Virus record (IMG/VR): IMGVR_UViG_3300006803_002763 | Location: 1 to 40,382 of that record | Strand: one strand, 5' to 3' | Source of the DNA: a virus | Length of the DNA: 40,382 nucleotides | In this document: positions 8,957 through 17,497 of the stretch, piece after piece | Position numbering within the stretch: position 1 is the first letter of the stretch | Layout: every line of letters begins with the position of its first letter | Program-made: the position numbers and the translations under genes | Notes under the pieces: model-generated | What the model was told of the DNA's origin: nothing | The model's input: the letters and a program-made list of their open reading frames with translations, nothing else | Databases searched by the model: none

Positions 8957-9579
8957 CGGCGGATCTCCAGCAGGGGGATGGAGGTAATCGATCCCAGCCG
9001 TTCGAAGTCGAGGGTGACGTCGAGGGTGTCGCTGTCGAAGCGCACCGGCACATCGAATTCGAAGCCAGCGCGCACGATCACGCCGCCCGCTGGGGCGGTG
9101 GTGAAGGTGACGACGCCAGTCGTCGTGTCCAGCGTCCAGCCTGATAGCTGCTCCACCATGCCCAGCGCGACGCGGACGGTTCCGGTCACGGGTTTGGTGA
9201 TGGTCCGCACCCATGTCTGCGCGCCAGACGTGTAGCGTTTTGCAAGCTGGAAGGCCTGCAGGCTTCCGGTCCCGGTGCCGATCTGCTGATCGGTTGGCGC
9301 GACCGCCTGCGACGGCAGGGCGGATTTGTAATCGGCCCAGTCCTTGTAGCGAAAGCCGTGCAGGCGGCCGTTGCGGGCTTCGAAGAAGGCGACGACCGCC
9401 GCCAGATCATCAGCGCGACGAATGCCATAGGCCACGTCATAGCGGCGGCGCGAGTTGGCCCAGCTGGCGTTGCGCTCTTCATCACCGGAGGCTAGTTCGA
9501 CCACTTGCGTGCGCCGTTCAGGACCGCCTCGCGCGCCTCGACTGATGTTGTCGGGAAACCGAACCTCGTGAAACGCCAT
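8953..9579 (-). CDS. DUF2460 distal tail protein (GTA gp12-like)
   Basis: 208 residues matching the DUF2460/TIGR02217 family, which forms the distal tail ring that joins the tail tube to the baseplate in GTA-like particles. Landmarks are FHEVRFPDNISRGARGGPER at the N-terminus, RNGRLHGFRYKDWADYKS near residue 75, and the C-terminal end FERLGSITSIPLLEIRR. The ATG at 9579 was chosen over a GTG one codon upstream because GGAGG is well spaced to it. It overlaps the stop of the tape-measure gene by one base. Confidence 0.9.
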   Translation of the reverse strand: MAFHEVRFPDNISRGARGGPERRTQVVELASGDEERNASWANSRRRYDVAYGIRRADDLAAVVAFFEARNGRLHGFRYKDWADYKSALPSQAVAPTDQQIGTGTGSLQAFQLAKRYTSGAQTWVRTITKPVTGTVRVALGMVEQLSGWTLDTTTGVVTFTTAPAGGVIVRAGFEFDVPVRFDSDTLDVTLDFERLGSITSIPLLEIRR

Positions 9580-12026
9580 CACATGCCCCTCCGACCGAGG
9601 GACACGGCGCGGGCGATATCAGCCGCGACCTGCGTGCGGGATTGCCGGAAGCTTTCGGCGTCGCGGGACATGATCGTAACAGAGATATTCGGAGCTGCGT
9701 TCTGTCCCTGGCCATATCCAGCAGCTTCGCGGCGGGATAAAACACGCTCGCCCCGTTGCAAGATCGCGGGGACCTCGTCGGGTTTCAGCCCGGCCCAGCC
9801 CCCGGAGTGCATGCGCGGGGCACCGGCGAAAGCCATGGCAGGCACCATCCGGCCGCTACCTGCGACGCCAACGGTGCCGCCGGAATGCAAGATGTTCGCG
9901 AACAACCCACCTGCGCCACCAAACGCACCCGACAAGGCATCGGCGATGGGGCCGAGGATAAAGCGCCGCGCGGCCAGTTTGGCCAGATCAGCGATCATCG
10001 AAGTGACGAGGCTGCTGAAGTCCAGCTTGCCGGTTTTGATGAAGTCGCCCACCGCGTTCTCTGCGCTCTGGAACGCCCCGACCAGTGTCTGGCCGATATC
10101 ACCACTGATATTACGAGCCTTGGTGGCATAGTCGGCCAGCGCCGCGGTTACGGCAGCCCAGCCGGTTAAAGCTTGGTCCGCACCCTCGGCGGCTGCTGCC
10201 CCAGCTGCGCGCGCGGCGGCTCCGGCACCACCGGCTGCGGTGGCTGTTTCATCAAGTTCGAGGCCGAGCGCATCCGCCGAAGTGGCAGCATCAGCGAGGG
10301 CCGTTTCGGCCCCAGTCCCAGAGCTGGTCATCGCGTCGCGCAGCGCCTGCCAACTTGCCAAAGGGCGACCAGCCGCATCGGCCAGCATGCCTGCTGCCTC
10401 GCGGTAGCCATCGGCCCGGGCGCTGGCGTCGTCGGCCGCCGCCCCAAGCCCCAGATCAGGCGCATCAACGTATGTTCGCCCCAGAGCCGCGGAGAACGCA
10501 TCGGCTGCCGCAGCACCGGCCGCCTCGGCCGCACCCGCGAAAGGGTTTTCGATCCCGCCGAGCGTCACCGGATCGAGGGTGCCGATCCGCACGCCGCCTT
10601 CGCCTGTCGCCCATTCGGGGAGCAGGTCCAGTGCGGCATTCAGCGTCGTAATGAAGCCATTGATCCGAGTGACGACCCCATTCAGCATCGACTCCACACC
10701 GCTGATCAGCCCGTTCGCTGCCTGAAACGCGAAGTCGCCAATGGCACCGGGCAACTGCCCCCAGATCGCCTTCATCGCATCGAATGCGCCCTGGAAGACC
10801 GCCACCGAGCGGTCACCAAAGCTGAACACGCCCGTCACTGCACCGTCGAGCGCCGTCAGCGTTGTGGCCTTCATCCCCTCCCAACCTGCTGCCATCCGTG
10901 CCAGTGCTGCATCAAGCGCGAGGCCAATGCGGCCCCACACCTCGGAGGCGAGGTCGGAGAGCAAACCCATCGCGTTGCCAAAACCACCGGCACCGGCCAC
11001 AAGCCGGGTGAACTGATAGACCAGCTCACCCGCGCCAACGATCAGCGCGCCAATGCCTGTGCGGATCAGCGCGCCGCGCAGGACCACCAGCGCTGTGGCG
11101 AGGCCCCGCACCGACAGCGCGGCCATGGCCATGCCTGCCACCCAGCGCCCGGCGATGAGGCCCGCGAATGTGGCGGCATAGGTCGTCAGCCGTCCGATAT
11201 TGTCGAACAGTGCCGTGATCGCGATACCGACCGGCCCGGTGGTGCGCGCGACGGCGGCCAGCGCATTGGCCACAGCCTCAAGCGCGGGTGCCGCCGCCAC
11301 GGCCAGTTGGTTCGAAACCCCGCGCCAGATCAGCCCCAGGCGGGAAATCGCATCATTGGTCCGCTCGATCTGGTCAGCATCCTGCTCGGAAACCACCACC
11401 CCGAAGGCAAGCACGTCCTCTGTCGCCTGGCGTAGTGTCGCCGTGTCGATGCGCGACATGGCGATGGAGCCTTCCTCGCCGAAAAGCTGCCCTGCAACGG
11501 CGGCACGCTCGGCGGCGGGCACGAAGTCTTCAATCGCGGCGTTAATCGCACCAACGCGCTGGTCCAGCGGCAGGGCGATCAGGTCGGCGGCCGACAGCCC
11601 CAGCCGATCCAGCGCATCGGCGGCTGGGCCGGTCCCAGCGGCAGCCTGGCTCAGCCGCCGCGTCAGATCCTTCGTGGCCTGCTCGATCCCGGACATCGAC
11701 ACACCAGCCAGTTCACCCGCGCGCTCCAGCGTCTGGATCGAGGCGACTGTCGTACCGAGCGACTGCGCCAGCTTGGCCTGCGCATCCACCGTCTGCAGAC
11801 CAGAACGGATCATCGCGCCGCCTGCCGCCACCAGTGCCGCAGTGGCAGCTGCGGCGGCAAGCGTGGCGCGGCGGGCAAAGGCGGCAACGCGGGTATTCGC
11901 GAGGTCCATCTCGGAGGACAGACGCCCGAAGCCCCGCGCGCCCGCCTCGCCGATGCCCTCCAGCTCGGCGCGCACTTGGCGGCCGCCCTCGGCGACGAGG
12001 CGGACGGAGACCCGTTTTTCAGCCAT
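9579..12026 (-). CDS. Tail tape measure protein
   Basis: 815 residues. An N-terminal region with the usual phage tape-measure pattern (VSVRLVAEGGRQVRAELEGI, then Ala-rich helices) leads into several hydrophobic segments around residues 250-340 (GIAITALFDNIGRL; LVVLRGALIRTGIGALIVGA). The Ala-rich middle ends in a Gly-rich tail with HSGGWAGLKPDEVPAILQRGE, a sequence typical of tape-measure C-termini. It sets tail length and is ejected ahead of DNA. By length, roughly 1.5 angstrom per residue would predict a siphovirus tail of about 120 nm, a rule-of-thumb estimate. The ATG at 12026 has AAGGA seven bases upstream and overlaps the end of the frameshifted chaperone gene by eight bases. Confidence 0.92.
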   Translation of the reverse strand: MAEKRVSVRLVAEGGRQVRAELEGIGEAGARGFGRLSSEMDLANTRVAAFARRATLAAAAATAALVAAGGAMIRSGLQTVDAQAKLAQSLGTTVASIQTLERAGELAGVSMSGIEQATKDLTRRLSQAAAGTGPAADALDRLGLSAADLIALPLDQRVGAINAAIEDFVPAAERAAVAGQLFGEEGSIAMSRIDTATLRQATEDVLAFGVVVSEQDADQIERTNDAISRLGLIWRGVSNQLAVAAAPALEAVANALAAVARTTGPVGIAITALFDNIGRLTTYAATFAGLIAGRWVAGMAMAALSVRGLATALVVLRGALIRTGIGALIVGAGELVYQFTRLVAGAGGFGNAMGLLSDLASEVWGRIGLALDAALARMAAGWEGMKATTLTALDGAVTGVFSFGDRSVAVFQGAFDAMKAIWGQLPGAIGDFAFQAANGLISGVESMLNGVVTRINGFITTLNAALDLLPEWATGEGGVRIGTLDPVTLGGIENPFAGAAEAAGAAAADAFSAALGRTYVDAPDLGLGAAADDASARADGYREAAGMLADAAGRPLASWQALRDAMTSSGTGAETALADAATSADALGLELDETATAAGGAGAAARAAGAAAAEGADQALTGWAAVTAALADYATKARNISGDIGQTLVGAFQSAENAVGDFIKTGKLDFSSLVTSMIADLAKLAARRFILGPIADALSGAFGGAGGLFANILHSGGTVGVAGSGRMVPAMAFAGAPRMHSGGWAGLKPDEVPAILQRGERVLSRREAAGYGQGQNAAPNISVTIMSRDAESFRQSRTQVAADIARAVSLGRRGM

Positions 12027-12686
12027 CACGGCTTCCTTCCATCTGTTCGTTTACTTTGCGCACCATCACGGCCTCGATCTCGGGCAGCAGTTCGGCGGCG
12101 ATCAGGGTGTCGATGCCCAGCGCCTGTGCGAGGGCCAAGGCCGCGCCCATGTCCCAGCCCAAGACAGCGCCGGGGATAACCCGCAGCTGGCCACCAAGGC
12201 GGCCGACCAGATCCCAGACCTGCCAGCCGTCCTGCGTTTGTGGCCGGTTCAGTCTTGTAGGGCAGTCCGGGCACGGCCCTGGGCAGGCGGCGCAGTAACG
12301 ATCGCCCCCGCCGAAGGACCAGTCGGCGAGAGCGCGGAGACGTTTTTTTCCGCGTCCAGGATCAAGCCGCGCGCGACGTATTGGGTCTGGAACGCCTCAA
12401 AAACCGGCCAGATTTCCAGCAGGGCGTTGATGCCTTCGGGTGTGACCGGCAGCAGATTGCCAGAGTCATCGCCAACGCCCTCCCAATCCAGCACAGCGCG
12501 CCGTGCGACGGCCTTGGCCATGGCGAGCGCCAGTTCCTCGGTTGTGGCGGTGTCCGGCATAGCTTCAATGGCGGGATCGGCGCGGGCTGATACCATCAGC
12601 GCTGTGGTGAGAGGCGCCACCAGCAAACGCAGGCCAGGGGCGAGGTCCAACCATTCAGGGGTGGCGGTCAGGTTCAGTCGGATCAT
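12019..12686 (-). CDS. Tail assembly chaperone, -1 frameshift fusion (gpGT-like)
   Basis: Zero frame runs from 12686 to the heptamer at 12342-12348. A -1 slip there opens a 107-codon frame ending at 12019, giving a fusion of about 222 residues. The shifted frame is clearly protein-coding and has no start of its own near its beginning. It reads RLRALADWSFGGGDRYC, then a four-cysteine knuckle (CAACPGPCPDC), then GWQVWDLVGRLGGQLRVIPG, GWDMGAALALAQALGI and EIEAVMVRKVNEQ. The T extension would bind the tail tube protein while the G part coats the tape measure. The shifted frame overlaps the tape-measure start by eight bases. That the shift occurs is inferred from heptamer, frame and coding quality. 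Confidence 0.82.
12249..12686 (-). CDS. Tail assembly chaperone, short form (gpG-like)
   Basis: 145 residues from the ATG at 12686 (AGGA about eight bases upstream). It lies between tail tube and tape measure, the fixed position of the lambda gpG/gpGT tail assembly chaperone. The N-terminal part (MIRLNLTATPEWLDLAPGLR; then a helix around ELALAMAKAVARRAVLDWEG) is the conserved globular portion. The last 30 residues after the A-AAA-AAC heptamer are Ala/Pro-rich and look like the unshifted tail. The product keeps the tape-measure protein soluble during tail assembly and is absent from the virion, according to the lambda paradigm. Confidence 0.8.
   Translation of the reverse strand: MIRLNLTATPEWLDLAPGLRLLVAPLTTALMVSARADPAIEAMPDTATTEELALAMAKAVARRAVLDWEGVGDDSGNLLPVTPEGINALLEIWPVFEAFQTQYVARGLILDAEKNVSALSPTGPSAGAIVTAPPAQGRARTALQD
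12342..12348 (-). promoter_or_regulatory. Programmed -1 ribosomal frameshift site A-AAA-AAC
   Basis: On the minus strand the bases read G AAAAAAA C G. The zero-frame codons are GAA AAA AAC, so the heptamer A AAA AAC is in the exact X XXY YYZ phase needed for a double-tRNA -1 slip. The frame opened downstream is conserved-looking and continues to the tape-measure start. The run of seven A residues also stands out in an otherwise GC-rich gene. Confidence 0.82.
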
Positions 12687-12688
12687 GA

Positions 12689-13627
12689 TCAGTATCCTGT
12701 GAGGGTGTTGATAAGGACGGCGGTGCACATGCGGGCGGGGCTGGTGGCCTTAGCGGCCTGCCAGTCAAAGCTGGCCTGCACGCCTTGCGGCCCGGCGATC
12801 TCGATCCGGGGGCGGGGCAGATAGACCGCATGGGCTGTGAAGGTGAAACTCGCATTGGCCCCTAGGCTGTAGTTGAACTCCAGCTCGCAGGGGCTGCCAT
12901 CGATGGCCTGGGTCACCAGCGTTGTGTCGGAAAACCGCACCTCGATCCGGCCGGTGAGCGCCGCCATTGTCGGGTCGGCCCCATCGATGCGGCCATCACC
13001 ACGGATGGTCTCGATCCGGTCTAGGTTGTTGGAATAGGTGATCTCGGCGGAGACTACGTTGCCCAAGGCCGTGCCGTTGCGTTTGACCGTGCCGTTGAAA
13101 TGGCCGAAGCGTTGCAGGCCCAGCGCCGTGGGCGTGCCAGCGGCTGTGGCTGCGGCGATGGTTTCGCCTTGGGCGACAAGCCGTGCAGTGGCGGTCAGAA
13201 GGCCGGATCGCTGCATCTGCCAGGACAGCTGATCCAGCACACAGCCGGAATACATCGCGAAGCGGGGCACCTCGGGCATCGCCGTTTCGATGGCCATGCT
13301 GGGCAGGGTCCAGTTGCCCGACTGGAAGGTGTGGGTCTTCGGCGTCGTGCCGGTCGTGACCGGCTGGCCGAAGGCCGCTTTCAGCCAGAACCCGAAAGCC
13401 TCGACGTCGATGGGGATCACTACCTCGCCATCGGCGGTGACCGCATCTTTGATCGGAGCAAGGGGATCGCGGCCATATCCGAGCAGTTCGGACTCCAGCA
13501 GCGGCTGTTCCGACCCGAGCGTCGCCCGGGCGAAGGGCATCAGCCGGAACCCACTCACCGGCGGGGTGCCGTAAACTGTCTCATACGCAAGCGCCATCTG
13601 CGCCCGCGCGCCTTGCGCACGTGCCAT
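12689..13627 (-). CDS. Major tail tube protein
   Basis: 312 residues of the phage tail tube family. Landmarks are AQMALAYETVYGTPPVSGFR at the N-terminus, AVTADGEVVIPIDVEAFGF near residue 65 and GTVKRNGTALGNVVSAEITY near residue 185. The sequence is rich in Thr, Gly and beta-strand-like alternation, as expected for a tube protomer that stacks in hexameric rings. A strong ribosome site (AGGAG, seven bases before ATG 13627) fits a highly expressed structural protein. It is followed within three bases by the tail assembly chaperone gene. At 312 residues it is longer than lambda gpV, so it may carry an extra surface domain. Confidence 0.85.
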   Translation of the reverse strand: MARAQGARAQMALAYETVYGTPPVSGFRLMPFARATLGSEQPLLESELLGYGRDPLAPIKDAVTADGEVVIPIDVEAFGFWLKAAFGQPVTTGTTPKTHTFQSGNWTLPSMAIETAMPEVPRFAMYSGCVLDQLSWQMQRSGLLTATARLVAQGETIAAATAAGTPTALGLQRFGHFNGTVKRNGTALGNVVSAEITYSNNLDRIETIRGDGRIDGADPTMAALTGRIEVRFSDTTLVTQAIDGSPCELEFNYSLGANASFTFTAHAVYLPRPRIEIAGPQGVQASFDWQAAKATSPARMCTAVLINTLTGY

Positions 13628-13650
13628 TGGGATCTCCTTTTGTGGGGGTG

Positions 13651-14073
13651 TCAGGCCAAGGGGCCGGTTGTGGTGTAATGCAAAACGACGGTGATCACCG
13701 CCGCCTTCAGCGCAGCCGCACCCTCGATGGGCAGATCGACCGAGACCGGGGCTTCGGGTTCAACCCAGTCGCAGAGGCCACCGAGGGTGCAGTCGGCTTC
13801 CAGTGCCGTTCCGATATCGGCGATCAGGGTGTCAAAGGTGCTGGCCCGGCCGGTTCCGGCTTGGATAACGACCTCCAGCTCGGCGCGGTGCTGGTAATGG
13901 TAGCGCAAGGGCGACAGCGTCACCTCCGGCTCGCCCGGCTGGCCGTCGCGCACGATGATAAGCCCCGCCGCTGGGATGCGCTCGGGCAGAACCTCGTCAC
14001 GCAGGGTAAGCGCGGCAAGCGGCTGCAGCCGCGCGTGCAGCGCGGCGAGGACGAGTTCGCGGGTGGTGGGCAT
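13651..14073 (-). CDS. Tail terminator-like / minor tail protein
   Basis: 140 residues, no strong family recognised. Composition and position between head-tail joining genes and the tail tube fit a lambda gpU/gpZ-type tail completion or terminator protein. These are about 130-140 residues with an alpha-beta fold starting in a helix (TTRELVLAALHARLQPL) and ending in beta strands (AAVITVVLHYTTTGPLA). Such proteins cap the tail tube and dock it to the head. It is the last gene before the plus-strand Abi_C insertion, and the minus-strand series resumes beyond that insertion at 15074. Function is inferred from size, order and predicted fold. Confidence 0.55.
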   Translation of the reverse strand: MPTTRELVLAALHARLQPLAALTLRDEVLPERIPAAGLIIVRDGQPGEPEVTLSPLRYHYQHRAELEVVIQAGTGRASTFDTLIADIGTALEADCTLGGLCDWVEPEAPVSVDLPIEGAAALKAAVITVVLHYTTTGPLA

Positions 14074-14218
14074 TTGGGGTCCCTAAGTTTGCGGCTTAAG
14101 TAAGGTTGGCCTAAAGCCCTGAGCGGACGGTCAAGCCAGATGCAACTGCCGCTGGCATAATCGCTCGTAGCTGGCAATACTGCGGTCCAAATGGCCAAGG
14201 CGAAAGGGCATTGAGGAG

Positions 14219-15022
14219 ATGCAGAGTTACGAAATGCTTATCACGCGGCTTGACCGCGCCGTGTTCGAAGAAGCGCTTAACATGCAGTCGGGCTACGTCC
14301 TGGATTTTTCAGATCGCACTTTTGGGGATTTCTTCTGCACTGAGGTCGGTGTCGATCCTGATGCCCCGCCCGGATCGTCGTTATTTTCAGCCTATGGCAC
14401 GTCGAAAGCCAAGCGCCTGCGGTCGTTTATAGCAAGCGCGCAACCTCACCTTGTCGCGCGTGCGCTGCGTGCGCTCTGGGAGTACCGGGAGAACAACATC
14501 CTGGGCAGCAGCGGACCGCGCGAGGATCGGTTGAAAGAAGTCTATTTCAAGATAGTTGGCAAGTTCGAAGGGGAAGAGCACGTAATTGATTCAACGGGAA
14601 TCGAAGCATTCGAGGCAGATGAAACCCTTCAAGAATTAGTCGCTGCGATCCGTAGGGATTTAGACGCTGGCCGTCCAAATTCTGGATTGGACCGACTGCA
14701 TACCTATTGCATGAAGCGCTTCGCTTCTTTGGTAGTCAAACACGGCGGGGAGCCCTGCGGCGAAAATGACGCGCTGCACGCCAGAGTGGGGAAATATGCC
14801 AAGGCGCTGAAAGCATCACGAAACCTCACGGAGATGTCGGACCGGATCATCAAGAGTTCCATTTCCACTTTCGAGTCGATGAACGACATTCGGAACAACA
14901 AGTCCTTTGCACACGACAAAGAAACCCTTGTCCCGATGGATGAAGCGAAGTTCATCTATGACAGCGTGACCGCCCTGCTACGTTTCATCAAAACGATGGA
15001 TGCTCAAAAATTTGAGGATTGA
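14219..15022 (+). CDS. Abortive infection protein with Abi_C domain
   Basis: 267 residues. The C-terminal 100 residues match the Abi_C (abortive infection C-terminus) domain: DRLHTYCMKRFASLV, MSDRIIKSSISTFESMNDIR, then RNNKSFAHD. The last motif is an R-x6-H pattern as in HEPN ribonucleases, so an RNase mechanism is plausible but unproven. The N-terminal 130 residues are an unassigned sensor-like region. It is the only plus-strand gene inside the late operon and has visibly lower GC than its neighbours, so it is a moron acquired separately and probably expressed from its own promoter in the lysogen. A GAGGAG sits immediately before ATG 14219; an alternative ATG lies at 14234. Confidence 0.8.
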   Translation: MQSYEMLITRLDRAVFEEALNMQSGYVLDFSDRTFGDFFCTEVGVDPDAPPGSSLFSAYGTSKAKRLRSFIASAQPHLVARALRALWEYRENNILGSSGPREDRLKEVYFKIVGKFEGEEHVIDSTGIEAFEADETLQELVAAIRRDLDAGRPNSGLDRLHTYCMKRFASLVVKHGGEPCGENDALHARVGKYAKALKASRNLTEMSDRIIKSSISTFESMNDIRNNKSFAHDKETLVPMDEAKFIYDSVTALLRFIKTMDAQKFED

Positions 15023-15073
15023 TGCAGATGGCACACGCGGGCTTGAGTGTCCGCTCCGTCCCCATGGCAGACA

Positions 15074-15706
15074 TCAGGCCAGCTTCCCGTCAATCCACCC
15101 CGCCACGATAAGCCCCGGCACGCCATCCACCGCGCGATCTGCATCGCGCGCCAGATTGAGCCGCTTGCGCAGCTTGACCTGAGGGACCAGCAGGAAGATC
15201 GGCACGGTTGCGACGCCGCGCCCGGTTTTCGACTTCGATGCCACCGCCCGGCCTTTCGAATTCAGCCGCCCCTCCGCAACCAAGAGGCTCGGTCCCGTGC
15301 GGCGATAGATGAACCGCAAGCGCAACCCGGTGCGGCGTTCCCATTCGCCCGGGGTGATGCGACCGCCCCTGGTGCTCTTGCCTGCCGCTGGCGTAGGGAT
15401 CGCCAGCCAGAACCCGTCCTTGGACCGGATCAGCGGGCCAGTGTCATGCGCGCCGATGATGACCGGGGCATTTGACCAGACCAGCGCCGCCGCGTTCAGA
15501 CTGTCGCCGGATTTCGGGAAGCTGGCGAGGCGGATGCTGTTGCCAAGCCGGGTGCCCAGCCCAGCGCCGGTGATCTGGCTGCGCCACGCGGATTTCAGGG
15601 AAGTGCCTGCCTCGCGCATTGCCGCGGAGACAGCTTTTTCACCGGCGGCAATCTCCGCCTGCATCAGGGCTACGATATCTGGGTTGAACTGGACCTTCAG
15701 CTTCAT
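15074..15706 (-). CDS. DUF6441-like head-tail completion protein
   Basis: 210 residues. The sequence starts MKLKVQFNPDIVALMQAEIA and carries SAWRSQITGAGLGTRLGNSI, typical of the DUF6441 family from alphaproteobacterial prophages. I take it to be a head-tail connector or tail-completion protein of the HK97 gp10 type. It is basic and lacks catalytic motifs. Its start overlaps the end of the next upstream gene (15703-16017) by four bases, so the two are coupled. The late operon is interrupted just downstream by the convergent Abi_C gene, leaving about 50 bases between the two stop codons. Confidence 0.65.
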   Translation of the reverse strand: MKLKVQFNPDIVALMQAEIAAGEKAVSAAMREAGTSLKSAWRSQITGAGLGTRLGNSIRLASFPKSGDSLNAAALVWSNAPVIIGAHDTGPLIRSKDGFWLAIPTPAAGKSTRGGRITPGEWERRTGLRLRFIYRRTGPSLLVAEGRLNSKGRAVASKSKTGRGVATVPIFLLVPQVKLRKRLNLARDADRAVDGVPGLIVAGWIDGKLA

Positions 15707-16017
15707 GCTGGCTGCAGGTCCAGTGACCAGACAAGCCGTTCACGGTCGCGCGTGGGCTCGCCCTGAATGGTGAAGCTGTTAGTAGCGATGACGATCAGAT
15801 CGCCCGCTCGCGGTTCAGGCAGGTCGGAGACGCGGACGTCTACCATAGTGGTGTCGCTGACAAATCGCCCAGCGCCAAACTCGGTGATGCGGTCCGGGGC
15901 GAGGCGGATGACGCGGATGAGGCGTTCCTCCGATGTGGTGGTAGAAATCCAGACAGCGGCCGCCGCCATGGATGGGTTGGCGAAGATCCGGTCCATGGCG
16001 GCGGCGAAGACGGTCAT
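15703..16017 (-). CDS. Head-tail joining protein (lambda FII-like)
   Basis: 104 residues, directly downstream of the major capsid gene. Size, order and beta-rich C-terminal half (DLIVIATNSFTIQGEPTRDRERLVWSLDLQPA in pattern) match lambda gpFII-type head-tail attachment proteins, which bind below the portal/gpW complex and accept the tail. The N-terminus (MTVFAAAMDRIFANPSMA) is a helix common in this group. It overlaps the DUF6441-like gene by ATGA. No catalytic residues are expected. The assignment rests mainly on gene order between E and the tail genes. Confidence 0.65.
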   Translation of the reverse strand: MTVFAAAMDRIFANPSMAAAAVWISTTTSEERLIRVIRLAPDRITEFGAGRFVSDTTMVDVRVSDLPEPRAGDLIVIATNSFTIQGEPTRDRERLVWSLDLQPA

Positions 16018-16023
16018 GGCGAG

Positions 16024-17046
16024 TCAGTTCGAGGTGTGAATGCGGATCGCGATGCGCGGCCGCTTGTTCACCGGCAGGATCGAGGCCTCGGTCATAAGGT
16101 CGATCCAGCGCCCCTTTTCGTCGAGGTGCTGGCGCGCATAGAGTGGCAGACCCATCGTATTCGCTGCCTCCAGCAGGTTGGCCGGGCCGCCGTAAGTGGT
16201 GAAGGTGTCCATGGTTCCCAGCGGGAAGGCGATGCCCTCGCTGGCGGGCAGCAGCCGTTCGGTCGCCTTGGTGGAAAGCGTGACGGTGCCAGAATACTCT
16301 TCGAACACGATCCCAGCGAAGGGGAAGTTGCGGCGCACGTCCTGGCGCAGGGGCTGCGCGCCGGTCGCGGCGTAGAACTTGTAGGCTTCCTCGGTCTTGG
16401 GGTGCGCGATCAGTTTGTCGAAGAATTCGCGGCTGACGAGGGCATGCACATCACTCATGCTTTCGCCGAGCAGGTTGTCTTCCATCGACCGCAAGACCTC
16501 GCGCACCTTGCCCTGCACATTGGTGCCTGCCGTGCCCAAGACAAAATCCACCGAGATTTGCGCCAGACCAAACTCGGTGAAATAGTTGTAAAGCGTGGTG
16601 CCAGCGCCGTCTTTGACGATGCCGCGCAGGGCGTTCATCTCCATGTATTCCCGCGTCTGGGCGTGCTTGCGCCGCATCAGCTGCAGCTTGCGGTTCATAA
16701 CCTCGACCAGCGGGTCGGCGCCATCGAAGACGCCCAGCGCGGGTTGGCCCTGAATGTCACCGGGCAGAATCACGTCATCATGCGGGATCCAGGGCAGGAC
16801 GAAGGACCGCATCGAGCGGCCTTCGCGGGTGCCCACGGTGGCCGTGCCGCCCAGTGGCACGGAGGGCAGCAGGTTCAGCACGCCCTCATATTGCTCGATG
16901 ATCACCGACCGCTGGGTGACGCCCTCGAAGCGGAAGAGGCCGATCTGGCCAAGGCGGGTGTAAAGGTTGGGCAGGATATTGATGGCCTGCGTCATCTCGG
17001 CCAGCGAATAGCCGCCAGCGTCAAAGGGATTGCGAACGATGGTCAT
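16024..17046 (-). CDS. Major capsid protein, lambda gpE family
   Basis: 340 residues, matching the lambda-type major capsid family (Phage_cap_E) almost end to end, the usual length. Landmarks are MTQAINILPNLYTRLGQIGLF at the N-terminus, SVPLGGTATVGTREGRSMRSF near residue 60, VLPWIPHDDVILPGDIQG and the C-terminal PILPVNKRPRIAIRIH-like end (ASILPVNKRPRIAIRI). It assembles with HK97 fold on an internal scaffold and is stabilised by gpD. It follows the decoration-protein gene, the same D-E order as lambda. Confidence 0.93.
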   Translation of the reverse strand: MTIVRNPFDAGGYSLAEMTQAINILPNLYTRLGQIGLFRFEGVTQRSVIIEQYEGVLNLLPSVPLGGTATVGTREGRSMRSFVLPWIPHDDVILPGDIQGQPALGVFDGADPLVEVMNRKLQLMRRKHAQTREYMEMNALRGIVKDGAGTTLYNYFTEFGLAQISVDFVLGTAGTNVQGKVREVLRSMEDNLLGESMSDVHALVSREFFDKLIAHPKTEEAYKFYAATGAQPLRQDVRRNFPFAGIVFEEYSGTVTLSTKATERLLPASEGIAFPLGTMDTFTTYGGPANLLEAANTMGLPLYARQHLDEKGRWIDLMTEASILPVNKRPRIAIRIHTSN

Positions 17047-17078
17047 GGGGTGCTCCGGGGGAATGAGAGGGTTTGACG

Positions 17079-17459
17079 TCAGACGCCGTCGCGGGCGATG
17101 ATGCCGACAGCGGCAAGCTGGCCGATCTTGGTGGTGATTTTCGCGCCGTCATCGACGGTGGCGTCATAAGCGAGGCCAGCGCGCGACACGATCGAGGGGC
17201 CGCGCGCGACGACAATGCCCACGGCATCGGCCAGTGTGGCATCGACGGCGTAAAGCAGGACGGCACTCGCTGTCTGCGCGCCGTCGCTGCCGCCACTGGT
17301 GGCCAGCTTGTATTTGCCGCTGGCGGTGATGCGGCCCAGGACCGCGCCGACCGGATAGGGCATTCCGGCAAGCAGGGTGATCACTTCACGGGTGTAGTTC
17401 GGGTTGACCTCATATTTGAGGACATCGCCCATGCTGGGCGGTTCCGTCAGGACGGGCAT
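17079..17459 (-). CDS. Head decoration protein, lambda gpD family
   Basis: 126 residues of the HDPD family. It begins with a flexible Pro-containing arm (MPVLTEPPSMGDVLKYEVNP) and continues as a beta-rich domain ending in GQLAAVGIIARDGV. Trimers of gpD clamp the expanded capsid at the threefold positions. It lies between the protease/scaffold gene and the major capsid gene, as in lambda. Start and length agree with the family. Confidence 0.9.
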   Translation of the reverse strand: MPVLTEPPSMGDVLKYEVNPNYTREVITLLAGMPYPVGAVLGRITASGKYKLATSGGSDGAQTASAVLLYAVDATLADAVGIVVARGPSIVSRAGLAYDATVDDGAKITTKIGQLAAVGIIARDGV

Positions 17460-17497
17460 TGGTCAGTCTCCATGGTGGGAGGGATAGGGGCGCTGGT

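Noticed and set aside
12026-12274. 82-codon minus frame between chaperone and tape measure
   Set aside because: It is Pro/Arg/Gly-rich and in a different frame from the well-supported frameshifted chaperone extension that covers the same bases.
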